DNA of 64,000 bases from UBA4971 sp029551185 (GCA_035593725.1 DAOSZN010000005.1:48956-112955), one strand, 5' to 3'; shown: positions 14,490 through 23,908, counted from the stretch's first letter. Made by a program: numbers and translations. The notes: generated by a model not told the origin, from the letters alone.

Positions 14490-16413
14490 CAGCCTGGATT
14501 TGCCAAAAGCCCTCAAACACCTTACGCTGGGTCAGCTTCAGCAAGTTGCAGGAGAAATCAGGGAAGAGATCATAGACACTGTCTCAAAGACCGGCGGTCA
14601 TCTAGCTTCCAGCCTTGGAGTAGTGGAACTCGCTTTGGCCATTCACACAGTGCTTGACAGTCCCTATGATAAGGTGATATGGGATGTGGGTCACCAGGCT
14701 TATGCCCATAAAATCCTTACCGGACGACTTAATGAATTTTCGTCTCTTAGGCAGTACGGTGGTATCAGCGGTTTTCCGAGAACTGATGAGAGTCCGCATG
14801 ATATTTATAATACAGGTCACTCCAGCACTTCAATATCTATAGCTCTGGGTATCGCTAAAGCCAGGGATCTAAAGGACGAAAACTACAGTGTTCTTGCGGT
14901 TATCGGCGATGGTTCCCTTACCGGAGGGATGGCGTTTGAGGCTTTGAATCATGCCGGGCAGCTCGGCACAAGCCTCATTGTTGTTTTAAACGACAATGAG
15001 ATGTCAATTTCCCGGAATGTAGGAGGCCTTGCGTCCTACCTTTCCCGCATCAGGACAGAGCCTCATCTGTTAAAAGCCCGTAGGAGGCTGGAGCGGATCA
15101 TCAAGAACATCCCAATCATCGGAAAAGATGTTTCTGAAAGCGTGAGGAAACTCAAAGGCAGCTTAAAGTATTTAGTCATACCCAGCATGCTTTTTGAGGA
15201 TCTGGGCTTCACTTACTTAGGACCCCTTGACGGACATGACATTCCTCTGCTTATCCGAACGATTCAGCAAGCCAAGGCTAAGGGCGGGCCTGTGCTGATC
15301 CATGCAGTCACGAAAAAAGGTAAAGGCTACCCTCCTGCAGAGAAGGATCCCAGGGCTTTTCACGGAGTAGGCAAGTTTCATGTTCCGTCAGGGAAAATGC
15401 TTGTGTCGAATGGTTCTCGGAGCCTGTCCGAGATATTCGGCGAGGCTGTGGTGAAGGCAGCATCCAAAGATCCTCGCATTATTGCGATTACAGCTGCAAT
15501 GCCTGATGGCACAGGCCTCAACGCGTTTATGAAGGCGTACCCCAATCGTTTCTTTGATGTGGGTATCGCAGAGCAGCATGCGGTGACTATGGCAGGAGGT
15601 CTGGCAAGCCAGGGCTTTATTCCCGTAGTAGCTGTTTATTCCACGTTTCTACAGAGAGCTTATGATCAAATTGTGCATGATATTGCCCTTCAAGGTCTCC
15701 ATGTGGTCTTTGCAGTGGATAGGGCGGGGCTTGTAGGTGAGGACGGTCCTACGCATCATGGGAATCTTGATATCGCGTTCTTAAGGAGCATTCCCGGCAT
15801 GACTGTCATGGCGCCTATGGATGAACATGAGCTCGTTTCTATGTTGGACTTCGCTTTACACATGCAAGGCCCTTGCGCTCTCAGATACCCTCGCTCATCT
15901 GCGATGGGTAAGAAAAAAGTCAAAGCATGTCCGCCCATTGAATACGGAAGAGGCCTGCTTGTTGAGAATGGGAAAGACGTGGCGATAATTGCTTTAGGAA
16001 GTATGGTCGACCCTTCACTTGATGCTGTAGGGATCCTGCGGCAGGAAGGACTTTCGGCAACTCTGGTAAACGCCAGATTCGCGAAACCGGTGGATGAGTC
16101 TCTGATTCTCGAGGTTTCAAGGAAATGTAAGAAAGTGCTTGTTGTTGAAGAGGCAAGCACTATCGGTGGTTTAGGCAACGCAGTGTCAGATATCATTTGC
16201 AACAAGATTCAAGAAAAGGTCGATTTTGCTCATCTGGGCATCCCTGATGACTTTGTAACCCACGGACCGCGTGAGATCTTATTGGCTGAATGCGGGCTGT
16301 CAGCCATGGGCATTGCCGAAGCTGCTTTCAGGATGTGTAAGCCCAGAGGCGCTATAAGTCTGGCCCACGAAGTCTCGCAGTCGGTGGCAAGCAGCGTTGA
16401 AGGCGTAACGTAG
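14473..16413 (+). CDS. dxs: 1-deoxy-D-xylulose-5-phosphate synthase
   Basis: First enzyme of the MEP isoprenoid route: pyruvate plus glyceraldehyde-3-phosphate to DXP, using thiamine diphosphate. Visible are GGHLASSLGVVELALAIH, VGHQAYAHKILTGR, the ThDP motif GDGSLTGGMAFEALNHAG followed by LNDNEMSIS, and in the transketolase middle domain VGIAEQHAVTMAGGLA and DRAGLVGEDGPTHHG. 646 residues, slightly long. GTG 14473 with GAAGGGGA upstream. The gene follows oapA and precedes tlyA, as in other OLE-bearing loci. Confidence 0.98.
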   Translation: MARLLDSLDLPKALKHLTLGQLQQVAGEIREEIIDTVSKTGGHLASSLGVVELALAIHTVLDSPYDKVIWDVGHQAYAHKILTGRLNEFSSLRQYGGISGFPRTDESPHDIYNTGHSSTSISIALGIAKARDLKDENYSVLAVIGDGSLTGGMAFEALNHAGQLGTSLIVVLNDNEMSISRNVGGLASYLSRIRTEPHLLKARRRLERIIKNIPIIGKDVSESVRKLKGSLKYLVIPSMLFEDLGFTYLGPLDGHDIPLLIRTIQQAKAKGGPVLIHAVTKKGKGYPPAEKDPRAFHGVGKFHVPSGKMLVSNGSRSLSEIFGEAVVKAASKDPRIIAITAAMPDGTGLNAFMKAYPNRFFDVGIAEQHAVTMAGGLASQGFIPVVAVYSTFLQRAYDQIVHDIALQGLHVVFAVDRAGLVGEDGPTHHGNLDIAFLRSIPGMTVMAPMDEHELVSMLDFALHMQGPCALRYPRSSAMGKKKVKACPPIEYGRGLLVENGKDVAIIALGSMVDPSLDAVGILRQEGLSATLVNARFAKPVDESLILEVSRKCKKVLVVEEASTIGGLGNAVSDIICNKIQEKVDFAHLGIPDDFVTHGPREILLAECGLSAMGIAEAAFRMCKPRGAISLAHEVSQSVASSVEGVT

Positions 16414-16415
16414 GC

Positions 16416-17264
16416 ATGGGAAGCAGAGATTCCGCGAACAACAGGGGACGGGAGCGTCTTGACGTGTTGCTGGTAAAAAGGGGTATGGCAGCTACCAGAG
16501 AAAAAGCCCGTCGCGCTGTAATGGCAGGGGAAGTTATAGTTGACGGCGTGCTTGAGACTAAACCAGGTACATTTGTTAAACCTACTTCAGAAATCGAGCT
16601 AAAGCCCCTAAAAGGAAAGAGGGTCTTTGTAAGCAGGGGCGGGGAGAAGCTCATCAAGGCTCTCGAGGTATTTGAGATTGACGTCGAAGATAAGGTGGTC
16701 ATGGACATTGGCGCATCCACAGGAGGGTTTACCGATTGCCTGTTGCAGCACGGCGCCGGACGAGTCTACGCTATAGATGTTGGGTACGGACAGCTTGCCT
16801 GGGAACTGCGTAAGAACCCTAAAGTCGTTGTCATGGAACGTACAAATGTCAGGCACCTTGAGCCGGAGCGAATTCCTGAACCTGTCGATTTCATAACAGT
16901 AGATGTGTCGTTCATATCAGTTATAAAATTCCTAAAGCACCTATTGACTTTTCTTAAAGATGACGGAGGACTTATCGTTCTCATTAAGCCCCAGTTTGAA
17001 GCAGGCAGGGAAGAGGTGGAAAGAGGCGGAGTAGTGCGCGATCCGCACGTTCACGCAGCCACAATTCAGAGACTCGTGCAATTCATGGAAGGTATAGGCC
17101 TTGAAATCAAAGGTTTGACTTACTCACCGATAACGGGACCTGCAGGAAACATCGAGTTTTTCGTGTATGCTATAAAGAGAGAAACTTCAACCCTTGATTC
17201 TTATTCTCTTGAGGCAATATTCCAAGTAGTCGAAACTGCCCACAGGGAGCTTACGAACGTATGA
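16416..17264 (+). CDS. tlyA: TlyA/YqxC family rRNA methyltransferase (hemolysin-like)
   Basis: S4 RNA-binding domain at residues ~10-70 (RLDVLLVKRGMAATREKARRAVMAGEVIVDG) followed by an FtsJ-type Rossmann methyltransferase domain (VVMDIGASTGGFTDCLLQHGA, DVSFISV). TlyA proteins 2'-O-methylate rRNA cytidines in some bacteria; YqxC in Bacillus is uncharacterised. 282 residues. ATG 16416 lies two bases after the dxs stop; its stop overlaps the start region of nadK. Confidence 0.93.
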   Translation: MGSRDSANNRGRERLDVLLVKRGMAATREKARRAVMAGEVIVDGVLETKPGTFVKPTSEIELKPLKGKRVFVSRGGEKLIKALEVFEIDVEDKVVMDIGASTGGFTDCLLQHGAGRVYAIDVGYGQLAWELRKNPKVVVMERTNVRHLEPERIPEPVDFITVDVSFISVIKFLKHLLTFLKDDGGLIVLIKPQFEAGREEVERGGVVRDPHVHAATIQRLVQFMEGIGLEIKGLTYSPITGPAGNIEFFVYAIKRETSTLDSYSLEAIFQVVETAHRELTNV

Positions 17265-17287
17265 TCTTGGCAAGGAGACATCAGGTA

Positions 17288-18145
17288 ATGAGATTTGGCC
17301 TAATAGTGCACCTTGGAAAAGATATCGCGATCTCAACTGCAAAAGGCTTATTGAAAAGTCTTCCGGGGCAGGGTGTGGAAGTGCTCTTAGATCCGGAAAC
17401 CGCAGATTATCTTCATCTCCCTGAAGCTTCATTCGGTGAGGAGGATCTGGCGAGCAAAATGGATGTGGCAGTGGTCCTTGGCGGTGACGGAGCTCTTTTA
17501 AACGCTGCACGACGCCTTGCAGGGACCGGCCTCCCTATCCTTGGAGTCAATGTAGGGCATTTGGGGTTTCTTACCGAGGTGGAACTCGAAGGCATGAAGT
17601 ATGCGTTCGACCGGATCCTTTCAGGCAGGTACGAAACGGAAGAACGAATGATGGTTCACGCTGAAGTAAGGCGGGGGGAACAAGGGATTGTTAAAGAATT
17701 CATCGGACTCAATGACGTGGTAATCACCAAAGGGGCGTTTGCCAGGATGATTAGGCTGGACACCCACGTAGGATCCAGCCTCATCGGCACTTACCCTGCA
17801 GACGGCGTTATTGTGGCCACCCCTACCGGTTCTACAGGGTACTCTCTTTCAGCAGGAGGTCCCATTGTAAACCCTGCCATGAATATGCTGATATTGACGT
17901 TTATCTGCCCGCATACCCTTGGAGCAAGGTCTTTTGTGGTATCTCCTGAAGATGAAATAAAGGTAGTTTTACAGGCCCAGAGCGAAGAGGTAATGTTGAC
18001 AATCGACGGACAGGTGGGGTTTAGGCTGGAGCACCAAGATGAAGTTGCGGTGCGAGCCGCGACGGAAAAGACCTACCTCATCAAGCTGGGATACAGAGAT
18101 TTCTATGAAGTCCTGAAGACGCGTCTTGCGGAGGGTAAGGTGTAA
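17288..18145 (+). CDS. nadK: NAD kinase
   Basis: Phosphorylates NAD to NADP. The GGDG motif in VVLGGDGALLNAARR, VNVGHLGFLTE, and the NE/D-like catalytic region TPTGSTGYSLSAGGPIV are visible. ATG 17288 is chosen (AAGGAG at 17272-17277) because it gives the usual N-terminus MRFGLIVH; ATG 17261, which overlaps the tlyA stop, would add nine residues. The stop overlaps the argR ATG. Insertion of nadK between tlyA and argR is common in Clostridia. Confidence 0.97.
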   Translation: MRFGLIVHLGKDIAISTAKGLLKSLPGQGVEVLLDPETADYLHLPEASFGEEDLASKMDVAVVLGGDGALLNAARRLAGTGLPILGVNVGHLGFLTEVELEGMKYAFDRILSGRYETEERMMVHAEVRRGEQGIVKEFIGLNDVVITKGAFARMIRLDTHVGSSLIGTYPADGVIVATPTGSTGYSLSAGGPIVNPAMNMLILTFICPHTLGARSFVVSPEDEIKVVLQAQSEEVMLTIDGQVGFRLEHQDEVAVRAATEKTYLIKLGYRDFYEVLKTRLAEGKV

Positions 18146-18624
18146 TGAGAGAGAGACCGTCTAAAGCCAAGCGTCATGCGAAGGTACTGCAGATCATACG
18201 GGAAAAGTCTATCGAAACCCAGAAAGACCTGGCGGACTGTCTGCAAGAAGAAGGTTTTGACGTTACACAAGCTACTGTTTCCAGGGATATTAAGGAGCTC
18301 GGCATAACCAAGGTGCCTACAGGCAGCGGCGGATACCGCTACTTTATGCCTCAAGAGAGAGTCCATGAAGATTCGAGTCGCAGAATGAGACGGCTGTTTC
18401 AGGATTCTGTGATATCCATTGACTATAGCGAGAACCTCATTATCATCAAGACGCTGACAGGTAACGCCCATGCTGTAGCAGCAACTATCGATGAGACACA
18501 CATCCCTGAGATCGTAGGCACTATTGCAGGGGATGATACGATACTTGTGATTGTGAAACCGAAAGCCGCTGCAATCAGTGTTATGGACATGTTCAACAGA
18601 CTTAGGGCCGAGTCCGGAGAGTAG
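18145..18624 (+). CDS. argR: Arginine repressor ArgR/AhrC
   Basis: Winged-helix N-terminal domain (QEEGFDVTQATVSRDIKELG) and C-terminal oligomerisation/arginine-binding domain (GNAHAVAATID, GTIAGDDTILVI). 159 residues, somewhat longer than the usual ~150. It represses arginine synthesis and activates catabolism in Bacillus. No arginine genes lie in this window; the position between nadK and recN is conserved synteny rather than a local target. ATG overlaps the nadK stop (TAATG). Confidence 0.97.
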   Translation: MRERPSKAKRHAKVLQIIREKSIETQKDLADCLQEEGFDVTQATVSRDIKELGITKVPTGSGGYRYFMPQERVHEDSSRRMRRLFQDSVISIDYSENLIIIKTLTGNAHAVAATIDETHIPEIVGTIAGDDTILVIVKPKAAAISVMDMFNRLRAESGE

Positions 18625-18667
18625 GAAAGATAAGCTGCCTCTTCAAGCAGTCTGGTGGTGGATTTAG

Positions 18668-20386
18668 ATGCTCCTCGAACTCTATATCAAGGATTATGCC
18701 TTAGTGGAAGAAGCCATGCTCGAATTCGGCCCTGGCCTCAATGTGCTTACAGGCGAAACAGGGGCAGGAAAGTCCATAATAATCGGGGCTGTGACGCTTT
18801 TGCTCGGCGGGCGCGGCGCTTTGGATCAAATACGGACCGGATGTGAGGAAGCAACTGTCCATGGCGTATTTACTGTCCCGGAAGATGCATCTTTAAGAAC
18901 GGGTCTTGCCAATTGCGGTATTGAGCTTGGTGAAGATAATACCCTGATAATATCTTGTCTCGTGTCCAGATCAGGAAGAAGCCAACGAAGGGTGAACGGC
19001 CGCCCTGTTACCCAAGGCATGCTTGCGGAGATCGGAGAATACCTCGTGGACATTCATGGGCAACATGAGCATCAGACTTTGCTCAAGCCGCAGAGGCATA
19101 TAGACTATCTCGACTATTTCGCAGGTGAGGAAGGGGCGCTCCTTAAGGAACAAGTGAATGCTTACTACCGGCGGCTCAGTGAGCTTGAAGAAAATTTCAA
19201 GAAACTCCGTTTAAGTGAGCGGGAACGTGCCCGGAAGCTCGATCTTTTCGAGTTCCAAGCCCAAGAGATTGATGCTGTCCGTCTCTTGCCCGGTGAAGAC
19301 CTATCCCTGGCTCGCGAGCATGATGTGTTGGCTTCAGCAGGCGAGCTTTATGAGAGATGCTCTGTCGCTTATTCGTTGATTCATGGTGAAGATCACGGTA
19401 TCCCCGGAGCCATTGACCGGCTTGCCTCTGCGCTCGAGGAGTTGGAACATGTCCTTAGGATTGACGATACTCCGGGGGGCGCGAAAGAGCTTCTTCAGAC
19501 AGCTCAAGCTGCGTGCGAAGAAGCTTCCAGGGAGATCAGAGTGTATAGAGACGGCATAGATCAGGATCCCGGCCGTCTGGCAGAGATAGAAGCGAGACTT
19601 TCTGCGATCCAGCGCCTAAAGAGGAAGTACGGGGACACTGTAGACGAGATACTGGACTATAGGCAGGCGATAGGTGAGGAAATCACAAAGCTTGAGTCCT
19701 CTGAACGAGAAATTTCCGCTATCAGCGCGGAAATCGCGAAAACCCGTGTGGATTTAGGCAGGGTTTCAGAGAAGCTTCGTGATGTCCGGATGCAGGCTGC
19801 AGAAATACTAAGAGAGCGTGTTTGCTCCGAGCTTGAGGAACTTGCCATGGGCTCCTCCGTTTTTGAAGTCGATTTCAGTGAAAGAGAAGACCCGGAAGGA
19901 GTCCCTGTGGGCGAGAAAATGCTGGCTGTCAAAGCCGGAGGAGTTGATACCGTCGAATTCCTGCTATCAGCAAATCCCGGTGAACCTCCGAAGCCCTTGG
20001 CGAAAATAGCCAGCGGCGGTGAGATTTCCCGTGTGATGCTGGCCCTTAAGTCGATTTTGGCACAAGTGGACGAAGTAGGCACACTGATATTTGACGAAAT
20101 TGACGCAGGGATAGGGGGCAGAACCGCGCTTGTCATCGGGGAGAAGCTGGCAGCTATCGGTAATGTCCGGCAGGTGATTTGCGTTACACATTTACCGCAA
20201 ATAGCTTGTATGGCAGATATTCATTATTCCATCGGCAAAGAAGTCAAAGACGGACGTGCTCGCACAATTGTGACCAAATTGCAAGATTTGGACCGTGTCA
20301 AGGAGATTGCAAGAATGCTGGGGGGAGACCCTGAACTTAACGCAACAAGCATGAAACATGCAAGAGAAATGCTGAGAATAGGATAA
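18668..20386 (+). CDS. recN: DNA repair protein RecN
   Basis: SMC-like ATPase acting early in double-strand break repair. N-terminal Walker A GETGAGKSII (residues ~31-40), DIHGQHEHQTLLKP, a long helical coiled-coil middle, and the C-terminal half with the signature ASGGEISRVMLALK, Walker B LIFDEIDAGIGG and VTHLPQIA. 572 residues, normal. In Bacillus recN is followed by spoIVB and spo0A; here the next gene belongs to an unrelated redox operon. Confidence 0.98.
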   Translation: MLLELYIKDYALVEEAMLEFGPGLNVLTGETGAGKSIIIGAVTLLLGGRGALDQIRTGCEEATVHGVFTVPEDASLRTGLANCGIELGEDNTLIISCLVSRSGRSQRRVNGRPVTQGMLAEIGEYLVDIHGQHEHQTLLKPQRHIDYLDYFAGEEGALLKEQVNAYYRRLSELEENFKKLRLSERERARKLDLFEFQAQEIDAVRLLPGEDLSLAREHDVLASAGELYERCSVAYSLIHGEDHGIPGAIDRLASALEELEHVLRIDDTPGGAKELLQTAQAACEEASREIRVYRDGIDQDPGRLAEIEARLSAIQRLKRKYGDTVDEILDYRQAIGEEITKLESSEREISAISAEIAKTRVDLGRVSEKLRDVRMQAAEILRERVCSELEELAMGSSVFEVDFSEREDPEGVPVGEKMLAVKAGGVDTVEFLLSANPGEPPKPLAKIASGGEISRVMLALKSILAQVDEVGTLIFDEIDAGIGGRTALVIGEKLAAIGNVRQVICVTHLPQIACMADIHYSIGKEVKDGRARTIVTKLQDLDRVKEIARMLGGDPELNATSMKHAREMLRIG

Positions 20387-20510
20387 CAGTCAAATTGCCT
20401 CTTCTGACGAAGGAAATCCCAGTAATGTCACGAATAAATAAATCAGTACATCTTGACCTCCGTATCCACCCTTGATGTTGATTCTATGGCATATGGGGCC
20501 AATTTAAGTC

Positions 20511-20855
20511 ATGAAAGGGATGGTCCTTGTTATGGATGATGGTAGGATTAAACGCCATCCAATACTTGAATTCAAGGAGGGTAGGAAGGTTCATTTTATG
20601 TTTGACGGTAAAGAGCTTGAAGGGTATGAGGGTGAGCCAATAGCTTGCGCTTTGCATGCAGCCGGTGTGCGAGTCCTTAGAGAAAGCCCTGGGCTGAAAA
20701 GGCCACGGGGCTTTTTTTGTGCTATCGGGAATTGTTCGTCATGCCTAATGACAGTGGATGGACGGCCTAATGTCAGGGTTTGCGTTGAGAAATTACGGGA
20801 AGGAATGAATGTAACAACTCAAAAAGGGAAGGGTGTCCTCCTTGCTGACAACTGA
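20511..20855 (+). CDS. (2Fe-2S)-binding subunit of an amine/opine-type dehydrogenase (HcnA-like)
   Basis: 114 residues with a Fer2_4-type [2Fe-2S] domain: CALHAAG... followed by the cluster motif CAIGNCSSC and a further Cys in VRVCVEKL. This small gamma subunit, together with a pyridine-nucleotide-type flavoprotein, a BFD domain and a DAO-family flavoprotein, occurs in heteromeric sarcosine oxidase-like, opine oxidase, hydrogen cyanide synthase and D-hydroxyproline dehydrogenase complexes. It leads an eight-gene operon of closely packed or overlapping genes. The substrate is unknown. Start ATG 20511; ATG 20520 or 20532 are possible, none with a strong ribosome site. Confidence 0.85.
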   Translation: MKGMVLVMDDGRIKRHPILEFKEGRKVHFMFDGKELEGYEGEPIACALHAAGVRVLRESPGLKRPRGFFCAIGNCSSCLMTVDGRPNVRVCVEKLREGMNVTTQKGKGVLLADN

Positions 20856-21942
20856 AATATGTGTGGTTGGGGCAGGACCGGCAGGGCTCAACGCGGCTAT
20901 GTCAGCTCGCGATATGGGGGCCCATGTAACGTTAGTGGATTCCGGGGTAAGTCTCGGGGGCCAACTTGTTAAACAGACCCACAAATTCTTTGGCTCCAGA
21001 GGGCAATTTGCCGGGGTTAGGGGTATTGACATTGCAAAGCTCCTTTCAGATGAGGTCTCAAGAGATCCATTAATAGAGGTAATGTGTGAATCACAAGTTG
21101 TCGGGTTTTATCAAGACGGAACACTGGCTATTGAGAGAGATAATTCTCTCCGATTCCTCAGGCCGGAGCGGGTTATTTGTGCTACAGGGGCGTCTGAGAA
21201 GATGCTTTCTTTCCCCAACAATGACCTTCCAGGAGTATACGGTGCCGGGGCTGCACAAACCCTGATGAACGTGTACGGAGTCCGGCCGGGGAATCGAGTG
21301 CTCATGATTGGTGCGGGGAATATCGGTCTTATTGTCAGTTACCAGCTGTTGCAAGCAGGCGTAGAAGTAGCGGCAGTGCTGGAGGCAATGCCCCAAGTCG
21401 GAGGGTATGACGTGCATGCCCGTAAGATCAAGAGGGCAGGCATTCCTATCCTCACTTCTCATACGATTAAAGAAGCCCACGGAACTCGGTTAGTTGAAGG
21501 CGCCACTGTATGGGCTGTAGACAACGAGTTCAAACCTATCCCCGGTTCGGAGCGTTATCTTGAAGTCGACACTATTTGTCTTGCTGTAGGCCTTACACCT
21601 CTTACAGAGCTCCTATGGCAGGCAGACTGCAGGATGGGCTATGTGCCTGAGCTTGGCGGGTACACTCCGCTTCGCAACGAAAACTATGAGACTACTCGTC
21701 CCGGTGTGTTTGTTGCCGGAGACTTAGCAGGAATAGAAGAGGCATCATCTGCAATGATAGAAGGCGTGGTTGCAGGCCTGTCTGCAGCGAGATCCCTAGG
21801 CTATGAAACAGACGATTTCAAAGAGAGAATCAGCATGGCAAAGACTGAGCTAAAAGTTTTAAGGCAAGGCCCGACCGGCCTAAAGGTAAGGCAAGGGATA
21901 GCAAAGGTCATGGCGCTTAGAGAGGGGGGTGAGGGCATTTGA
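20842..21942 (+). CDS. FAD/NAD(P)-dependent oxidoreductase subunit (HcnB / opine oxidase A-like)
   Basis: 366 residues, pyridine nucleotide-disulfide oxidoreductase fold. The FAD motif VVGAGPAGLNAAMSARDMG and the second dinucleotide motif MIGAGNIGLIVSYQLLQAG are clear, with VFVAGDLAGI near the C-terminus. The disulfide CxxxxC redox pair is absent, as in HcnB-type subunits. In related complexes this alpha subunit also carries a C-terminal Cys-rich region, which here is encoded as the separate gene at 22414. TTG 20842 (GGGAAGG upstream) or GTG 20833 is the start; it overlaps the preceding gene. Confidence 0.87.
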   Translation: MLTTEICVVGAGPAGLNAAMSARDMGAHVTLVDSGVSLGGQLVKQTHKFFGSRGQFAGVRGIDIAKLLSDEVSRDPLIEVMCESQVVGFYQDGTLAIERDNSLRFLRPERVICATGASEKMLSFPNNDLPGVYGAGAAQTLMNVYGVRPGNRVLMIGAGNIGLIVSYQLLQAGVEVAAVLEAMPQVGGYDVHARKIKRAGIPILTSHTIKEAHGTRLVEGATVWAVDNEFKPIPGSERYLEVDTICLAVGLTPLTELLWQADCRMGYVPELGGYTPLRNENYETTRPGVFVAGDLAGIEEASSAMIEGVVAGLSAARSLGYETDDFKERISMAKTELKVLRQGPTGLKVRQGIAKVMALREGGEGI

Positions 21943-22436
21943 CTGAGAGTATCGGGAATTCCCGGCAAGTTCCGGATGCAGAGAGACGGGGACGAGGCCC
22001 TGTTGCAGTAATAGAGTGCTTTCAGGAAATTCCCTGCAACCCCTGTTACGAGGCGTGTAAGCAAGGGGCTATCTTAGCTTTTGATGATATCAACAGTTTG
22101 CCTGAAATAGATTTTGCCAAGTGTAACGGGTGCGGAAGGTGCATTTCGGCCTGTCCCGGATTGGCTATATTTGTTGTAGATGAAACATGGAAAGACGGTC
22201 TTGCGGTTGTTAGGATTCCTTATGAGTTTATTCCCCTCCCCTGCGAGGGACAGAAGGTATATGGCATTCGAAGGGACGGAGTCGAGTTGTGCGAGGCTAA
22301 GGTCGTGAAGGTGGAAAATACCAAGAGACATGACAAGACCCCTGTAGTATGGGTGGAGATACCTCGGGCTCTTGCTATGGATGTGAGGCATATTCGTGTG
22401 GGAGGGACTTCACTTGATAGACAAGACACCTGGTAA
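21939..22436 (+). CDS. 4Fe-4S ferredoxin-type subunit of the amine dehydrogenase operon
   Basis: 165 residues. Two Cys clusters: CFQEIPCNPCYEAC near residue 30 and CNGCGRCISACP near residue 62, consistent with two [4Fe-4S] centres, followed by a ~85-residue C-terminal domain rich in Val and Glu without a recognised fold. The TTG start at 21939 overlaps the previous stop, indicating coupled translation. Proteins of this type accompany HcnB-like subunits in anaerobes and probably carry electrons from the flavins. I do not recognise the C-terminal domain. Confidence 0.82.
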   Translation: MTESIGNSRQVPDAERRGRGPVAVIECFQEIPCNPCYEACKQGAILAFDDINSLPEIDFAKCNGCGRCISACPGLAIFVVDETWKDGLAVVRIPYEFIPLPCEGQKVYGIRRDGVELCEAKVVKVENTKRHDKTPVVWVEIPRALAMDVRHIRVGGTSLDRQDTW

Positions 22437-22734
22437 AGAAGGAAAAACGGATTTATCCGAGATCACTTTGATCTGTCGCTGTGAAGATGTGACCCTGAAG
22501 GAAATCCGGGATCTTATTGCCGAAGGTTACACTACTGCAGAGGAAATTAAGAGGATTACAAGGTGTGGGATGGGGCCGTGCCAGGGACGCACGTGCCGTG
22601 AGCTTCTGCTTGCTGAGATTGCAAGAGCTTTGGAAGAGAAGGTGGATAAAATAGCGCCGACAAGGTACAGACCGCCTACAAAGCCTATTCGTCTTGGCGG
22701 TATTATTGAAGGTGATGCCGATGACTTGGGCTAG
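22414..22734 (+). CDS. BFD-like (2Fe-2S)-binding protein
   Basis: 106 residues with the bacterioferritin-associated-ferredoxin pattern: CRCEDVTLKEIRDLI, then RCGMGPCQGRTC. In sarcosine oxidase alpha and HcnB-type subunits this module is fused at the C-terminus of the flavoprotein; here it is free-standing. TTG 22414 is the likely start, with GGGAGGG at 22400-22406; it overlaps the end of the previous gene by 23 nt and the next gene's start by 14 nt. Confidence 0.87.
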   Translation: MIDKTPGKEGKTDLSEITLICRCEDVTLKEIRDLIAEGYTTAEEIKRITRCGMGPCQGRTCRELLLAEIARALEEKVDKIAPTRYRPPTKPIRLGGIIEGDADDLG

Positions 22735-23908
22735 AGCAACATCGTCCCGCATAGCAGATGAGTTGCCAAAGACTGCTGACGCAGTGGTTATCGGCGGTGG
22801 GGTTATCGGAACGTCCATCGCATATCACTTGGCGAAGAAAGGGTTTGGACGCATAGCCCTCGTAGAGCGGTCCTATTTGGCTTGTGGCTCCTCAGGCCGT
22901 TGCGGAGCAGGAGTTAGGCAGCAATGGGGCACTAAGCTGAATTGTCTGCTTTCTATAGACAGTGTCAAGGCGTTTGAGCGGATGGATGAGGAATTGGGTT
23001 ACTCAAGGAGTATAGAATTCAAACAAGGCGGCTATCTTTTGTTAGCCTACACCCGGCGGGAAGCGGAACAGTTCAGAGAGAACGTCAGGCTTCAACAGGA
23101 GTTGGGTATCCCGGTCAGCCTTCTTACTCCTTCGGAAGCCCGGGAAATCGTGCCGATACTCAATACCGATTGCGTCCACTTGGCTACATTCTGTCCTACC
23201 GACGGCCATGCTAATCCTTTTCACGTCACGTATGCTTATGCTACAGCCGGAAAGAGACTGGGCGTCAAGATACATACTTTTACTGAAGCTTACGATATTA
23301 TGACTGAATCAGGGAAAGTCGAAGGGGTAAAGACCAACAAGGGAACGATTTCCACTGACGTAGTGATTTGCGCTGCAGGGCCCTACTCAGGGGTGGTCGC
23401 AAGAATGGTAGGCCTCGATATTCCATTCTATCCGGAGCGACATCAGATTCTTGTGACTGAACCTGTCGAGCCTGTTCTCGGGCCAATGGTGATGTCCTTT
23501 TCCAGACGATTCTACTGTCAGCAAACCCCCCACGGGAGTTTTATCATGGGTATGGGGGATCCCAAAGAGAAACCAGGGTTTTCCGTCTCTTCCACATGGG
23601 AGTTTCTAGTTGAGATGGCGGAGGAAATAACGAAGGTATTGCCACCGGTAGGGCAGTTATCAGTAGTCAGGCAGTGGGCAGGGCTCTATGACATGACACC
23701 TGATGCCCATCCGATCTTGGGGAGCACGCCTTGCGCAGGGCTCTATCTGGCTTGCGGGTTTTCAGGGCACGGGTTTATGCTTGCGCCTGTTACCGGAAAG
23801 CTCATCAGTGAAATCGTATGTGATGAAGAGCCTTCCATTGACATACATGGCCTCGACCTTGGCAGGTTTGAACGTGGAGAACTGGTGATTGAGCCATCGG
23901 TCGTATGA
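22721..23908 (+). CDS. FAD-dependent amine dehydrogenase, DAO family (HcnC / sarcosine oxidase beta-like)
   Basis: 395 residues with the DAO-family fold: FAD motif VVIGGGVIGTSIAYHLAKKG, SGRCGAGVRQQWGT (the conserved R..G region after the flavin site), and C-terminal GLYLACGFSGHGFMLAP. This is the catalytic subunit that would oxidise an amino acid, sarcosine or N-alkyl amino acid. Substrate cannot be read from sequence. ATG 22721 is favoured by GAAGGTG upstream; ATG 22715 is also possible. Overlaps the preceding gene. Confidence 0.88.
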   Translation: MTWARATSSRIADELPKTADAVVIGGGVIGTSIAYHLAKKGFGRIALVERSYLACGSSGRCGAGVRQQWGTKLNCLLSIDSVKAFERMDEELGYSRSIEFKQGGYLLLAYTRREAEQFRENVRLQQELGIPVSLLTPSEAREIVPILNTDCVHLATFCPTDGHANPFHVTYAYATAGKRLGVKIHTFTEAYDIMTESGKVEGVKTNKGTISTDVVICAAGPYSGVVARMVGLDIPFYPERHQILVTEPVEPVLGPMVMSFSRRFYCQQTPHGSFIMGMGDPKEKPGFSVSSTWEFLVEMAEEITKVLPPVGQLSVVRQWAGLYDMTPDAHPILGSTPCAGLYLACGFSGHGFMLAPVTGKLISEIVCDEEPSIDIHGLDLGRFERGELVIEPSVV

